A stretch of 64,000 nt of DNA from Bacteroidia bacterium (GTDB lineage Bacteria > Bacteroidota > Bacteroidia > J057 > JADKCL01). Position 1 is the first letter of the stretch; each line of letters begins with the position of its first letter. The position numbers and the translations under genes are program-made. The notes below the pieces were generated by a model. It searched no databases, had not been told where the DNA came from, and saw nothing but the letters and a program-made list of their open reading frames with translations. Of this stretch, positions 36,433 through 45,042 are shown one piece after another. The DNA is taken from NCBI GenBank assembly GCA_020635905.1, contig JACJYV010000004.1, forward strand, positions 620,001 through 684,000, in the 5' to 3' direction.

Positions 36433-38445
36433 CTACTCCTTCACCAATTTCAGTGAGTAGCTTCTTCCCCCCTGCTGCAGGTGCAGCAGGTAGATTCCAT
36501 TGGCTTCTGAGGTCAGATCCAGTTGGATTTTATGCTGGCCGGCGGCCAGATTCAGGCTTTGCTGACGCAGGATTCTGCCTTGCAGATCGCTCAGGATCAG
36601 ATGTGCATCCACAGCGGCAGGCTCCTCAATCAGCAGCCAGTAGGCACCATTGCCCGGGTTGGGGAAGGCCCTCAGGTCAAATCCCTCCAGTTCGCCTATC
36701 TGACCCACCAGTGAGCTAACCACAAATGCTTCAGTAAAGGTGCATCCATTCTGATCTGTGATGGTAACCGAATAACTTCCTGATGCCAGTCCGCTCAGAT
36801 CCTCCGTGGTGGCCGAATTGTTCCACAGATAGGTATAGCCGGGAGTTCCTCCCGTTACAGTGAGGTCAATGGCCCCGTTATTTCCGGGAGGGGTTACTTC
36901 GTCGGTGACCACCCCTGAGGCTGCAAGAGCCGCAGGATCAGTCAGGGTAACACTGGCCATGGCCGAACAGCCATTATTATCTGTAACAACAACCTGATAG
37001 CTGCCGCTGCTCAGATTCTGGATATTCATGGTCATGTCGCCATTGCTCCATTGGTAGGTGTAAGCAGGTGTTCCCCCATTGACGGTCAATTGAATTTCTC
37101 CCGTAGAATCTCCATGACAAAGGGGATTTACTCCCACAGGCACAGGGTCCAAAACATCAGGTTGATTCAGAAAAACCGAATCCTGGTAGGTACAGCCCGC
37201 AGAATCGGTCAGGCTGAGGCTGTAAGTTTGGGAATCCAGGTTATTGATGTCTTCAGTCGTATCGCCTGTGCTCCACTGATAGGTATAGCCGGGGGTTCCA
37301 CCCGTTACAGTCAGGTCAATGGATCCATCCATGGTGCCATTGCAGGTAGGTTGTGTGCCTGCAAAGTTGAGATTGAAGGCTTGTGGGCCGGAAAGCTGAA
37401 CTGAATCAAGGTGGGAACATCCCGCCGTGTCGGTCAGGGTCAGGGAATAATTTCCCGAAGGCAGATTGCTGATGTCCTCGGTCGTGGCTCCATTGCTCCA
37501 CTGGTAAGTGTAGGAAGGCGTTCCGCCTGAGGGGGAAAGATCAATTGACCCATTCGAATCTCCCGGACAAACAGGTTCCTGCAAAAGGAAACTTGCGCTC
37601 AGCGGCGTGGGAGAAGTGATCTGGTAGGTTGCCTGGCCAATACAGCCATTTGAATCAGTAACGGTAACTCCATAAGAGCCTGGCCCCAGATTGGAAATGG
37701 CTGACGAAGTGCCTCCCGTGGTCCAGGAATAGGTGTATTGGGGAGTTCCTCCACCTGGTACGATTGAAACGGAGCCCGTGCTGTCACCTGCGCAAAGCGG
37801 ATTGGTGACGGTGGCCGTCAGGCTGACGGCACTGCCGCCGACGAGAATCTCGTCGTAGTAAGCGGTCATGGAAGAGATGTTATAGAGATAAATACGGTCC
37901 ATATCGCTCATGTTAGTGGACCGGAAGCCATAGTTGGCCTGAATCAGTGCATTATTGATGTAAATGTCGAATCTGCGGTTCACGTAGTCGATGTTGCGCA
38001 TTTCGAGTTCATACCAGGTACTTGCCGTGCAAGGGGTATTGATCCCTGTCCCGTTAAAAAAGCGAATATCAGTGCCTCCCGAAAAGTATACAAAGGCAAT
38101 GCAGTTGGAGGTAGTCGTGGATGAGTTTCCACAAACCATGTAACCTCCCGAGGAGGTTGTGGGATCGATTTTGGCGCGCCATTTGAGGCTGGTGGGCTGG
38201 GAAACGGGGAATGTGGCCACTATGCCTGAAAGGTGCCCGCCATTGCCCGATTGCTGGAGGCAATAGGTGCCTACCGCAGGATTAGTGGTGATCACTGAGG
38301 TGGTGTAAGTTCCCCCGGCGGTGGACCAGGTTGGGGTGTAACTTCCGCTTTCAAATCCGTCGTAAAAGACGCCACACTGGCTGAAAACGGGGTTAAGGAG
38401 GGTGGCAAGAAAAAGAAGAGAAAGAAAGGATAGAACTTTGGTCAT
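36433..38445 (-). CDS. T9SS type A secreted SprB-repeat protein
   Basis: A 670-residue protein. It has a signal peptide (MTKVLSFLSLLFLATLLNPVFSQ), an N-terminal concanavalin/LamG-like domain (~25-205: FYDGFESGSYTP, DIYINNALIQ), then five SprB-type repeats of about 75 residues (each with 'C-x-G-x-x-x-G-x-I-x-L-x-x-x-G-G-T-P-x-Y-T-Y-x-W' and ending 'D-x-x-G-C'), and a type A T9SS sorting domain (FDLRAFPNPGNGAYWLLI ... GIYLLHLQQGGRSYSLKLVKE). The fifth repeat lacks the leading Cys. SprB repeats occur in large gliding adhesins, and this is a short version. It is secreted across the outer membrane and anchored or released. Promoter not seen. Confidence 0.92.
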   Translation of the reverse strand: MTKVLSFLSLLFLATLLNPVFSQCGVFYDGFESGSYTPTWSTAGGTYTTSVITTNPAVGTYCLQQSGNGGHLSGIVATFPVSQPTSLKWRAKIDPTTSSGGYMVCGNSSTTTSNCIAFVYFSGGTDIRFFNGTGINTPCTASTWYELEMRNIDYVNRRFDIYINNALIQANYGFRSTNMSDMDRIYLYNISSMTAYYDEILVGGSAVSLTATVTNPLCAGDSTGSVSIVPGGGTPQYTYSWTTGGTSSAISNLGPGSYGVTVTDSNGCIGQATYQITSPTPLSASFLLQEPVCPGDSNGSIDLSPSGGTPSYTYQWSNGATTEDISNLPSGNYSLTLTDTAGCSHLDSVQLSGPQAFNLNFAGTQPTCNGTMDGSIDLTVTGGTPGYTYQWSTGDTTEDINNLDSQTYSLSLTDSAGCTYQDSVFLNQPDVLDPVPVGVNPLCHGDSTGEIQLTVNGGTPAYTYQWSNGDMTMNIQNLSSGSYQVVVTDNNGCSAMASVTLTDPAALAASGVVTDEVTPPGNNGAIDLTVTGGTPGYTYLWNNSATTEDLSGLASGSYSVTITDQNGCTFTEAFVVSSLVGQIGELEGFDLRAFPNPGNGAYWLLIEEPAAVDAHLILSDLQGRILRQQSLNLAAGQHKIQLDLTSEANGIYLLHLQQGGRSYSLKLVKE

Positions 38446-38574
38446 TGGAATTGATTACTGGTTGGTAAGTAAATTTAAAGAAAAAACTTTGAATAATTTG
38501 CCCTGAGATTTGGGCAAGTGCATACGAACCTACCTTATCCTCTCCTGCAAAAATCCTGCTGATTGTCAAAGGGA

Positions 38575-41142
38575 TCAGTTAATATCCTCGTCAAATTCTT
38601 CTTCTTCATCATTAATATCATCCTCTGAATTCTCTTTTTTATCAATGCTCATCTTTTGTTTCTTTATTACTTTTTCTTCCTCCTTGTCATCTACGTCCAT
38701 TTTCTGTTTATTGGAATTCAGGAAAGGATTTGGGGCCATCATAAATTTACCTGACATTTGTATCAGTTTTTCGGAAGGGGTTTCATTTTCATCCTCCAAT
38801 TCCTCGTCCAGGCAGTTAATAAATTCCAGGGTGTTTTCGTCATAAATCTCTTCATCATTAATTTCCAAATTCACTAATTCAATCAGCCCATCAAAAGTGC
38901 TTTTTGTTTGTTTATCCCATAATTCTTTAAACTTGGGGTTATTATGGTCCTGTGTTTCAGACACATTGGTAGTGGCATTCTTCTCGTACATGGGCATATT
39001 CATCATATAATCAGAAATTCCGCGTTTCCCGTGGAATGCCAGTTTATAATGTGCAGATTGCCCCAGGGCAAAAGGCCCGGCGCGGAAAATTTCCTGCCAT
39101 TGAAGGAGGTTAAAGCTCAGTAGGTGCTTCAAGTCTTTATCGTTCGCCTGGGTTAGTTCTTTCAATTGATCAACATCCTGATTTTGAAGCAACTGAAACA
39201 GATCTGTAGCCTTTAACTTCCATTCTTTTAGTTTGTTATTCAGCCAGTCGATTTCTTCAGAATAAGTTCCAAGACCTTTTACCTGCATTCCGCCGCTTCC
39301 AATGGAAGTGTAGAATTTTCCTCCCGAACCAACCTGCAGATCTTTTTTGGATTTCTTATTCTCTTTATGGGCGTGAAGTGCTTCGAAGAATTGCTCTGAT
39401 GACAAAATCTGCTTGACAAATTTCTTTTCCCCCTTCAGTATAAGTTTCGAAAAGGAGCCCAATTTGCCTTTGTTGAATTTCAATACTGCGAGTTTTGAAG
39501 CGTTTAGCAACTTGGCTCGTATTTTGGTGCTTTTTAACTTGATTGTGAGTGACTTTCTTTTTTTCTCATTCAGAAAATGCTTCTGTTTCAGTTTTTTCCT
39601 GGCCAGGTTTTTCTTGGTATTGAGTTTGGATGGAATATTCTTCATCAGGGTTTCCACCTCTTTAGGACTCATGAATTTTTTGATGGATGAGGGTGTAAGA
39701 GATTCAATTTTCCCTCCATACAATGCCTTGACATTCAGTCCCCTGGTGGTAATGGAATCATCTGTGATTTTTTTTAAGAGATCCGTAGTAAGTTGCTGGA
39801 GGCTTTTTTTATCCTTTTTGGACACTACTGCCTTTATGAAATTATTTGTAAGCGAGGGTTTGATAAAATTTCCCTTGGTATGATTTTTCAATCCATTGTA
39901 AAAGGTACTATAGATGTTATCCAGATATTTTTCGAGGTTCTCATCTGAATTTAGGATTTGGGTGGTTCTAAGTAACTCCTGAAGGCGTGGTCCAAATCCC
40001 GTAGTAATGATCATTTCAGAATTCTGGATTGCCAGCGCAATCAGCTTGCGAACCTCAGTAGCTGAATCCTCCAGATTGTCTTTGTGGGTCAGGACATTTT
40101 TCAAATATTGGCGGGTATTACTTACAAATTCATTGGGAGCGAAATAGGGTATCTGGGGGTTGATTTTATTATTTCCATTAAGCAACTCATTGGCCAGGTG
40201 TACGGTGTGAATGCCACAACTTCCATCTGCTGCGATCAGATAATCCACTCCTTTGTAGCTCAGGGTCCAGTGGTTTCCATTCACATGGTTGATGGTAATT
40301 CCTTCTTCATCAGGTTTTTTATTTGTACCCCTTACTTTATTGTAGATGATCAACACCTCATCCATGGAAAGAAAGGATTCGTGCGAGGTAATGTCATTGA
40401 AATACGCTTCAACCCAATGATTGGGAATCTTTTTTGGATCATGGTATTCATCCAATCCATCCAATTGCCTTTGCGCTACCCTGGCCTGGATGGGAATTTT
40501 CCGTTTTTCCTTTTCCCGGGCGGGAGCTTCAGACATGGCCAGTCCGCCCATTACATCCGCTTCCCTTTCCAGTCCCTGGTCATCGTTGACGGGTACTTTG
40601 TCCCGCATTTGCAGGGTGGGTTTCACCCTCCCCTGTTTTTGCTGTACCACGTGCCATGCTTCGTGGGGAAGGTGCTTTTCCTGGCCGCTGGCCAGGTGAA
40701 TATCCGTGCCCTGGGCGTAGGCATGGGCATTCAGTTGGGCAGGCTTGTCCGAATTATAATGAACCTGTACATCGTCCAGAGAGATGCCCGACAGGTTTTC
40801 CACCCCTGATTTCAGTTGGTCGGGAAGCCCGGTTTGGTTGGGCTTCGAGGGTGAATTTTCTTTTCGCTGGATCAGCGGCTGGTTGCGGGCTGTGAATTGG
40901 TTGGCCCGGGCCTGCATTTGTGCCAGCTTGCTCACTTGTGAGCTGGAATGCATGCCTGCCTGAATCTTTTTCAGTTGTGCATTTTGGGCGGATTGATTGG
41001 CCCGGGCCTGAATTTTTTCCAGACTTTCTGCTCCTGGTACGACTGCCTGAAAGGCACCTGAATGCCCGCTATTTTCCTGATGATGCAGCGAAGGCTGCAT
41101 ATTTGGGCCAGCATGCTTGTCGGGTGATTCCGCTGATTTCAT
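38575..41142 (-). CDS. DUF4157 leader protein 4 with OTU-like core and long basic/acidic tail
   Basis: An 855-residue protein, the largest of the family. Leader repeats cover ~40-85 (ARANQSAQNAQLKKIQAGM, SQVSKLAQMQARANQF), then PLIQRKENSP. DUF4157: VQVHYNSDKPAQLNAHAYA, HEAWH (160-164), VVQQ, LEREADVMG (Glu194). Around ~285-320 comes GNHWTLSYKGVDYLIAADGSC309GIHTVHLANEL; the DGSC block is like the D-G-N-C of OTU cysteine proteases, while the preceding HW recalls ULP1-type proteases, so the clan is uncertain. The rest (~320-750) is helical and very Lys-rich. The last ~90 residues are acidic, with two KQKM(D/S)xD units (NLS-like). This part is strikingly AT-rich compared with flanking genes, suggesting acquired payload DNA. 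No signal peptide. Confidence 0.83.
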   Translation of the reverse strand: MKSAESPDKHAGPNMQPSLHHQENSGHSGAFQAVVPGAESLEKIQARANQSAQNAQLKKIQAGMHSSSQVSKLAQMQARANQFTARNQPLIQRKENSPSKPNQTGLPDQLKSGVENLSGISLDDVQVHYNSDKPAQLNAHAYAQGTDIHLASGQEKHLPHEAWHVVQQKQGRVKPTLQMRDKVPVNDDQGLEREADVMGGLAMSEAPAREKEKRKIPIQARVAQRQLDGLDEYHDPKKIPNHWVEAYFNDITSHESFLSMDEVLIIYNKVRGTNKKPDEEGITINHVNGNHWTLSYKGVDYLIAADGSCGIHTVHLANELLNGNNKINPQIPYFAPNEFVSNTRQYLKNVLTHKDNLEDSATEVRKLIALAIQNSEMIITTGFGPRLQELLRTTQILNSDENLEKYLDNIYSTFYNGLKNHTKGNFIKPSLTNNFIKAVVSKKDKKSLQQLTTDLLKKITDDSITTRGLNVKALYGGKIESLTPSSIKKFMSPKEVETLMKNIPSKLNTKKNLARKKLKQKHFLNEKKRKSLTIKLKSTKIRAKLLNASKLAVLKFNKGKLGSFSKLILKGEKKFVKQILSSEQFFEALHAHKENKKSKKDLQVGSGGKFYTSIGSGGMQVKGLGTYSEEIDWLNNKLKEWKLKATDLFQLLQNQDVDQLKELTQANDKDLKHLLSFNLLQWQEIFRAGPFALGQSAHYKLAFHGKRGISDYMMNMPMYEKNATTNVSETQDHNNPKFKELWDKQTKSTFDGLIELVNLEINDEEIYDENTLEFINCLDEELEDENETPSEKLIQMSGKFMMAPNPFLNSNKQKMDVDDKEEEKVIKKQKMSIDKKENSEDDINDEEEEFDEDIN

Positions 41143-41316
41143 GGAAGTCGAAGACTTGCTTCAGGCAAAAAAAAGGCCTGGAGCGTTGATTTTTGATTCT
41201 GTTTAAAGGTGTCAGGGTTTGTCTAATTTGAAAATTTGACCCTGATTTTCCAAAGCGATTTATGCACATTGAAATTTACAGGCAAAGGAAAAATCAGGGT
41301 CTTAAGCCGACGGGTT

Positions 41317-41784
41317 TCACTCCTGCGTGGAATCAAAAGCCAGCCTGAGGGCAGGATCGAGAAATTTTCCCGACCTGAAATCCTCCCGAAAGCGGTCCCA
41401 GGCTGCCTGAAACTCATCTTTTTGGTGAGCATGGTCAAGAGGATTGGGAAAATCTTTGGATTGAAACTGATACTTACGCGGAATGTCGGTCACCTCCATT
41501 GCGAATCGATCATCAAGGAAATTCAACAGGGATTCAAGGTCGCCAAATTCATACACATATGATTCCTGCAAGGTATCCCCGTAAAGGTCAAGCCCCAGCG
41601 ACATCCATTGCAAATCAAGCTGAAAAATGGCTTTTTCCAGATCAATGACCAGCATGGACGCCAGGGCCATGCCCGGATAATCTTCCTGATTTTCATATCC
41701 CAGCAAAATGGCATTCCGGCCTTTGGGCTGCAGGTGCTGGCGCAAATCATCCAGATCCCTGAAGTAAGCTGAAGAGTCGCTCAT
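41317..41784 (-). CDS. Small cytoplasmic hypothetical protein
   Basis: 155 residues from the ATG at 41784, which overlaps the stop of the upstream lipoprotein gene (ATGA), so the start is fixed by coupling; the frame extends 20 codons further, inside the previous gene. The protein is acidic and mixed alpha/beta (SDSSAYFRDLDDLRQHL, ILLGYENQEDYPGMALASML, YVYEFGDLESLLNFLDDRF). No family recognised. It may function with the NTF2-like lipoprotein encoded just upstream. Confidence 0.65.
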   Translation of the reverse strand: MSDSSAYFRDLDDLRQHLQPKGRNAILLGYENQEDYPGMALASMLVIDLEKAIFQLDLQWMSLGLDLYGDTLQESYVYEFGDLESLLNFLDDRFAMEVTDIPRKYQFQSKDFPNPLDHAHQKDEFQAAWDRFREDFRSGKFLDPALRLAFDSTQE

Positions 41785-42290
41785 TTGTATCCAATTTGGG
41801 TTTCTTCGGGCAAAAGTGCCGTTTGCCCATTCAGGATTTTCCACCCATCTGCTCTTTTGATCAGGGTGCCCGATTCGATCAAAGTGGAATGATTGCTATT
41901 CCCGGCCGTATCGAGGTTGGTGGCAGAAATAATGCCTGTGTAACTGGCGAATTCTTCACTCAGGGGGATGACTTTCAGGGATTTCCATTCCAGTTCAGAT
42001 TTTTGGAGCGAGGGTGCAATCTGCAGGATCAAAGTACGAATCGAGTCGTAGTCCACTGCAGAATGCAGGCCGGGTGGAGCCCAGAAAAATGCCTCAGAAG
42101 AATCGAGGAAGGCAAATTCGGCCAATAAGCCATCCTTTTCAATCGAAGTGTGGTAATCCTGCAACATTTTTTCTGCTTCCCGGGCAACCAAATCCCGATC
42201 AAACGAAGCTTGTGGCGCAGGGTTTTTGCAGGAAATGAAACTTGCCAGAATCCAGAGAAACAGAATGTTTTTGGCCAGGAAGTGTGTCAT
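41781..42290 (-). CDS. NTF2-like lipoprotein
   Basis: A 169-residue protein with lipoprotein signal and lipobox ASFISC (Cys ~21). The mature part fits the DUF4440/SnoaL-like NTF2 fold: an N-terminal helix (LVAREAEKMLQDYHTSIEKDGLLAEFAFL), then FFWAPPGLHSAVDYDSIRTLI and a C-terminal sheet (ASYTGIISATNLDTAGN, SGTLIKRADGWKILNGQTALL). Such folds bind small ligands or act as enzymes; here probably an envelope protein of unknown role. It overlaps the next gene by 4 bp, so the two form an operon. Confidence 0.75.
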   Translation of the reverse strand: MTHFLAKNILFLWILASFISCKNPAPQASFDRDLVAREAEKMLQDYHTSIEKDGLLAEFAFLDSSEAFFWAPPGLHSAVDYDSIRTLILQIAPSLQKSELEWKSLKVIPLSEEFASYTGIISATNLDTAGNSNHSTLIESGTLIKRADGWKILNGQTALLPEETQIGYK

Positions 42291-42438
42291 AAGGCTAAAG
42301 ATAAGGCGAAAGTGCCTGATTCTGAAACAGCAGGCCGTAATTTTTGGGAGAATTTGGAAGGAGGAATTTGCATCAGTTCGGGTTTAAGGTTGTTTGGCAT
42401 CTTCAAATGCGTATTTTTAGCTTCAAAAATAGCCAGCC

Positions 42439-43005
42439 ATGTTCCACGATGTTCAAACAGAATTGCAGGAATACCTGAAAGAGGGAGAAATCCTGCTTTG
42501 GGCTGACCAGCCAAAGAAGGGCCTGGTTTTCAGAAAGTCTGAAATCTTCATGGCCCCTTTTAGCCTGTTTTGGCTGGGATTTTCCGTGTTCTGGGTCACC
42601 ATGACGCGGGTCATTGGCACTTCTTTGTGGTTTTCCCTGTTTGGGGTTCCTTTTGTTTTGATTGGAATATTCCTGGTTTTTGGCCGCTTCATTCTCGATA
42701 TGCAGACCCGGGCCAATACGGTTTACGGCCTCACGAGCGAACGGATTCTGATTCTGAAAGGTCGCAAAAACCGTTTTGCCAAATCCATTCCCATTGAGTC
42801 TTTGGGCGATATTGAGTGTGAGGAAAGATCAGACGGAAGCGGCACCATCCGCCTGCGGCGGGTAGGTGAATTCGCTGGCATTACTCCCGCCATAGATGGC
42901 ACCTCGTCCCGGTCTGGTCTGGATACCCTCGACCTGATTCCTGATGTCCGGCAGGTTTTTAAGCAGATTTCAGCCTTGCAATTGGGTGATGTGGAGCAGA
43001 TGTGA
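42439..43005 (+). CDS. Membrane protein with bacterial PH-like domain
   Basis: A 188-residue protein. The N-terminal helix (VQTELQEYLKEGEILLW) is followed by two transmembrane segments (~37-58 FMAPFSLFWLGFSVFWVTM and ~64-86 LWFSLFGVPFVLIGIFLVFG). The C-terminal soluble domain (~95-188) has the strand pattern of bacterial PH (bPH) domains: NTVYGLTSERILILKGRKNRFAKSIPIESLG and DIECEERSDGSGTIRLRR. Such proteins lie in the inner membrane; roles are poorly known. The start ATG is preceded by an AT-rich leader. It is divergent from the NTF2-like lipoprotein gene. Confidence 0.75.
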   Translation: MFHDVQTELQEYLKEGEILLWADQPKKGLVFRKSEIFMAPFSLFWLGFSVFWVTMTRVIGTSLWFSLFGVPFVLIGIFLVFGRFILDMQTRANTVYGLTSERILILKGRKNRFAKSIPIESLGDIECEERSDGSGTIRLRRVGEFAGITPAIDGTSSRSGLDTLDLIPDVRQVFKQISALQLGDVEQM

Positions 43006-43067
43006 TTTGTAAACATGCAGTGCCTGTACGGGCTTAGTGAAAGAGAAATGGATTGTGAAAATTGAGA

Positions 43068-43313
43068 TTAATTCAGGTAAGTGCGGAAAAGGTAGTCCGT
43101 ACGGTCCTCAACTAAATTGAAATCATTTTCAAGATCCAGAACACCTAAAAGATTCTGAACATTGGGGGAGATGGCCTGGTTTTCCTTTTCGGAAACCAGA
43201 TTATCCAAAAGGTTTTCAATCAAACGCGACAAACTAATATTTTGCTTTTGGGCAAATTCCTTCGCACGTTCGATTGTGTCTTTGTCCAGCTTAAGAGTTA
43301 GTTTCGCATCCAT
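43068..43313 (-). CDS. DUF6364-like antitoxin-type protein without a partner toxin
   Basis: An 81-residue protein beginning MDAKLTLKLDKDTIERAKEFAQKQ and continuing NISLSRLIENLLDNLV, the ribbon-helix-helix-like pattern of DUF6364 antitoxins (strand, then two helices). In most genomes such a gene overlaps or touches a PIN-domain toxin directly downstream. Here the 62 bp beyond the stop (down to the stop of the convergent bPH gene) do not encode any PIN start in the three frames. It may be an orphan DNA-binding antitoxin left after loss of the toxin, or act alone as a repressor. Confidence 0.75.
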   Translation of the reverse strand: MDAKLTLKLDKDTIERAKEFAQKQNISLSRLIENLLDNLVSEKENQAISPNVQNLLGVLDLENDFNLVEDRTDYLFRTYLN

Positions 43314-43393
43314 AATGATCTTATACGTACAAGATAGTGATTTTAGTACGGAATAAAAAGCCAGGAAGGGTCAGCCATAAATTATCCACTCCT

Positions 43394-45037
43394 TCATTCC
43401 TTCACCATCAATTTCCCCCCGCGAAAACCTTCGGTTTTCAGCCAGTATGGCCCTTCGGGCCACAAACTCAGGTCCAGGCCGCTGCGCCCCTGCGACCAGG
43501 TTCCTTGAGCCATTTTACGGCCAAAAGCATCCAGCACCATCCATTCCTGCCCATCTGCTGCGTTTCCAAATTGCATTTCCACCCGGTCCCGGGTGGGATT
43601 GGGGAAGACCAGTATGGGATCAACTTCGGCCAGGTTTTCATCAATCCCCACTGGCCCCAGGCCAATTCTGGCCAGGTAAAGATCTGAATTGCTGCTTTTG
43701 CCAAGGGTGTCCTGCCCAAAGGCGCAGGTAAAGAAAAACCAGCCTCCCACGTAGGCATGTCCGCTTGCATCCAGGGCGATGGCCTGGCCAAAATCGCCAT
43801 TGGGTCCGCCTGCACCCAGGGCCCAAAGCGGGGTTCCCCCGCTGCTGTAACCCGCCACGAAGGCCTCGTAGCCCTCTCCACCCAGGGAAATATTCCCAAA
43901 ACTGATGCTGCCGTCATAAATTCCCGTCACATAAGGCTGTCCCTGCGGGTCAAGGTCGATGCCGGCCCCCACATCCAAACCTGAATTTCCGGCCCGTTTG
44001 GCCCATTGCAGGGTGCCCTGGGAGTTGTAACGGGCCAGAAACATATCGTTCCAACCCTGACCATAAAGGGTAACGGTTCCAAAGCTGGCATTGCCCGAAA
44101 AGTAGCCTGTAAGGTAAATATTGCCATTGGCATCGACCGCCAGGTCGTGGCCCTCGTCGCCTGTGATACTGCCCGCGTGGGTGGTCCAGTTGCAGTTTCC
44201 AGCGGAATTGTATTGCACCAGAAAAATGTCGGCGCTGCCATTGCTGCTCAGGTTGCAGTCTCCAAAAGTGGCATTCTGATAAAAATAGCCCGTGGCCAGG
44301 ATATTTCCCGAGGGATCAAATTCCACCGCCAGTCCCTGATCTTCCAGATTTCCTCCCGCACCCCGCACCCAGGAACAATTGCCCTGGGCATCGTATTTCG
44401 CTACAAACAGGTCGCCAAAGACCGCATCGCCCGTGATGTACTGGTTGCCAAAGGAAGCATTGCCAAAATAAATTCCCGTGAGGGCCAATTCACCCGCAGG
44501 CCCTACTGAAATTCCATTGCCCAGATCGTCCCCCGTCCCTCCTGCCCTTTTGGCCCATTGCAGATTGCCCAGACTATCAAATGCGGCCAGGAATACATCC
44601 TTTCCGCCTGCGCTGATCAGCATCTGATTGCCAAACCAAGCTGTATCCTGAAACCAGCCAGAAAGGTAAATTCTGCCTGAAACCGGGTCAGCGGCCACAC
44701 TTTTGCCTTTATCTTCCAGTTTGCCGCCCCCGTGCCAGACCCATTTCAGGGCGCCATTGGGAGAATATTTAGCCAGAAAGATCTCAAACAGGCCATTTCC
44801 GTAATAATGTTGATTGCCAAAATCTGCTTCGCCGCCAAAATACCCGGTCAAAAGTACATTTCCCTGGGCATCCACCGCCACATCCTGGGCCGCATCCTGC
44901 CCGATCCAACCCTCATCCAGCGCCCACTCCCAGCTTTGCGACTTTCCGCCCAAAAAGAGCAGCAACATTATCCAGATTCCGGCCGAAAATGGCCTGAAAT
45001 AATGCAAAAAGTATCGAAACTTGGACGAGCTTTTCAT
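43394..45037 (-). CDS. T9SS type A secreted beta-propeller protein (SBBP-like repeats)
   Basis: A 547-residue protein. It has an N-terminal basic region and hydrophobic signal (FRPFSAGIWIMLLLFLGGKSQ), then about eight repeats of ~50 residues with the pattern 'D-x-x-G-N-(V/I)-x-(V/L)-T-G-Y-F-x-x-x-A-x-F-G-x' and 'F-L-A-(K/R)-Y-x-x-x-G-x-L-x-W-x', the seven-or-eight bladed propeller of SBBP-type repeats. The C-terminus is a type A T9SS sorting domain (LVFPNPTRDRVEMQF ... MVKE). It is secreted to the surface. The start is 5 bp after the TonB receptor stop, so they are co-transcribed and may act together at the outer membrane. Confidence 0.9.
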   Translation of the reverse strand: MKSSSKFRYFLHYFRPFSAGIWIMLLLFLGGKSQSWEWALDEGWIGQDAAQDVAVDAQGNVLLTGYFGGEADFGNQHYYGNGLFEIFLAKYSPNGALKWVWHGGGKLEDKGKSVAADPVSGRIYLSGWFQDTAWFGNQMLISAGGKDVFLAAFDSLGNLQWAKRAGGTGDDLGNGISVGPAGELALTGIYFGNASFGNQYITGDAVFGDLFVAKYDAQGNCSWVRGAGGNLEDQGLAVEFDPSGNILATGYFYQNATFGDCNLSSNGSADIFLVQYNSAGNCNWTTHAGSITGDEGHDLAVDANGNIYLTGYFSGNASFGTVTLYGQGWNDMFLARYNSQGTLQWAKRAGNSGLDVGAGIDLDPQGQPYVTGIYDGSISFGNISLGGEGYEAFVAGYSSGGTPLWALGAGGPNGDFGQAIALDASGHAYVGGWFFFTCAFGQDTLGKSSNSDLYLARIGLGPVGIDENLAEVDPILVFPNPTRDRVEMQFGNAADGQEWMVLDAFGRKMAQGTWSQGRSGLDLSLWPEGPYWLKTEGFRGGKLMVKE

Positions 45038-45042
45038 CCCGT

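Noticed and set aside
39950..40350. A firm ULP1/C48 protease call for cargo 4
   Set aside because: The HW-to-Cys distance is only about 18 residues, much shorter than in ULP1 or YopJ enzymes; the OTU-like reading is also tentative.
24081..41142. A complete eCIS or other contractile secretion locus
   Set aside because: No sheath, tube, baseplate, spike or AAA+ loader-type genes were found; only candidate cargo is present.
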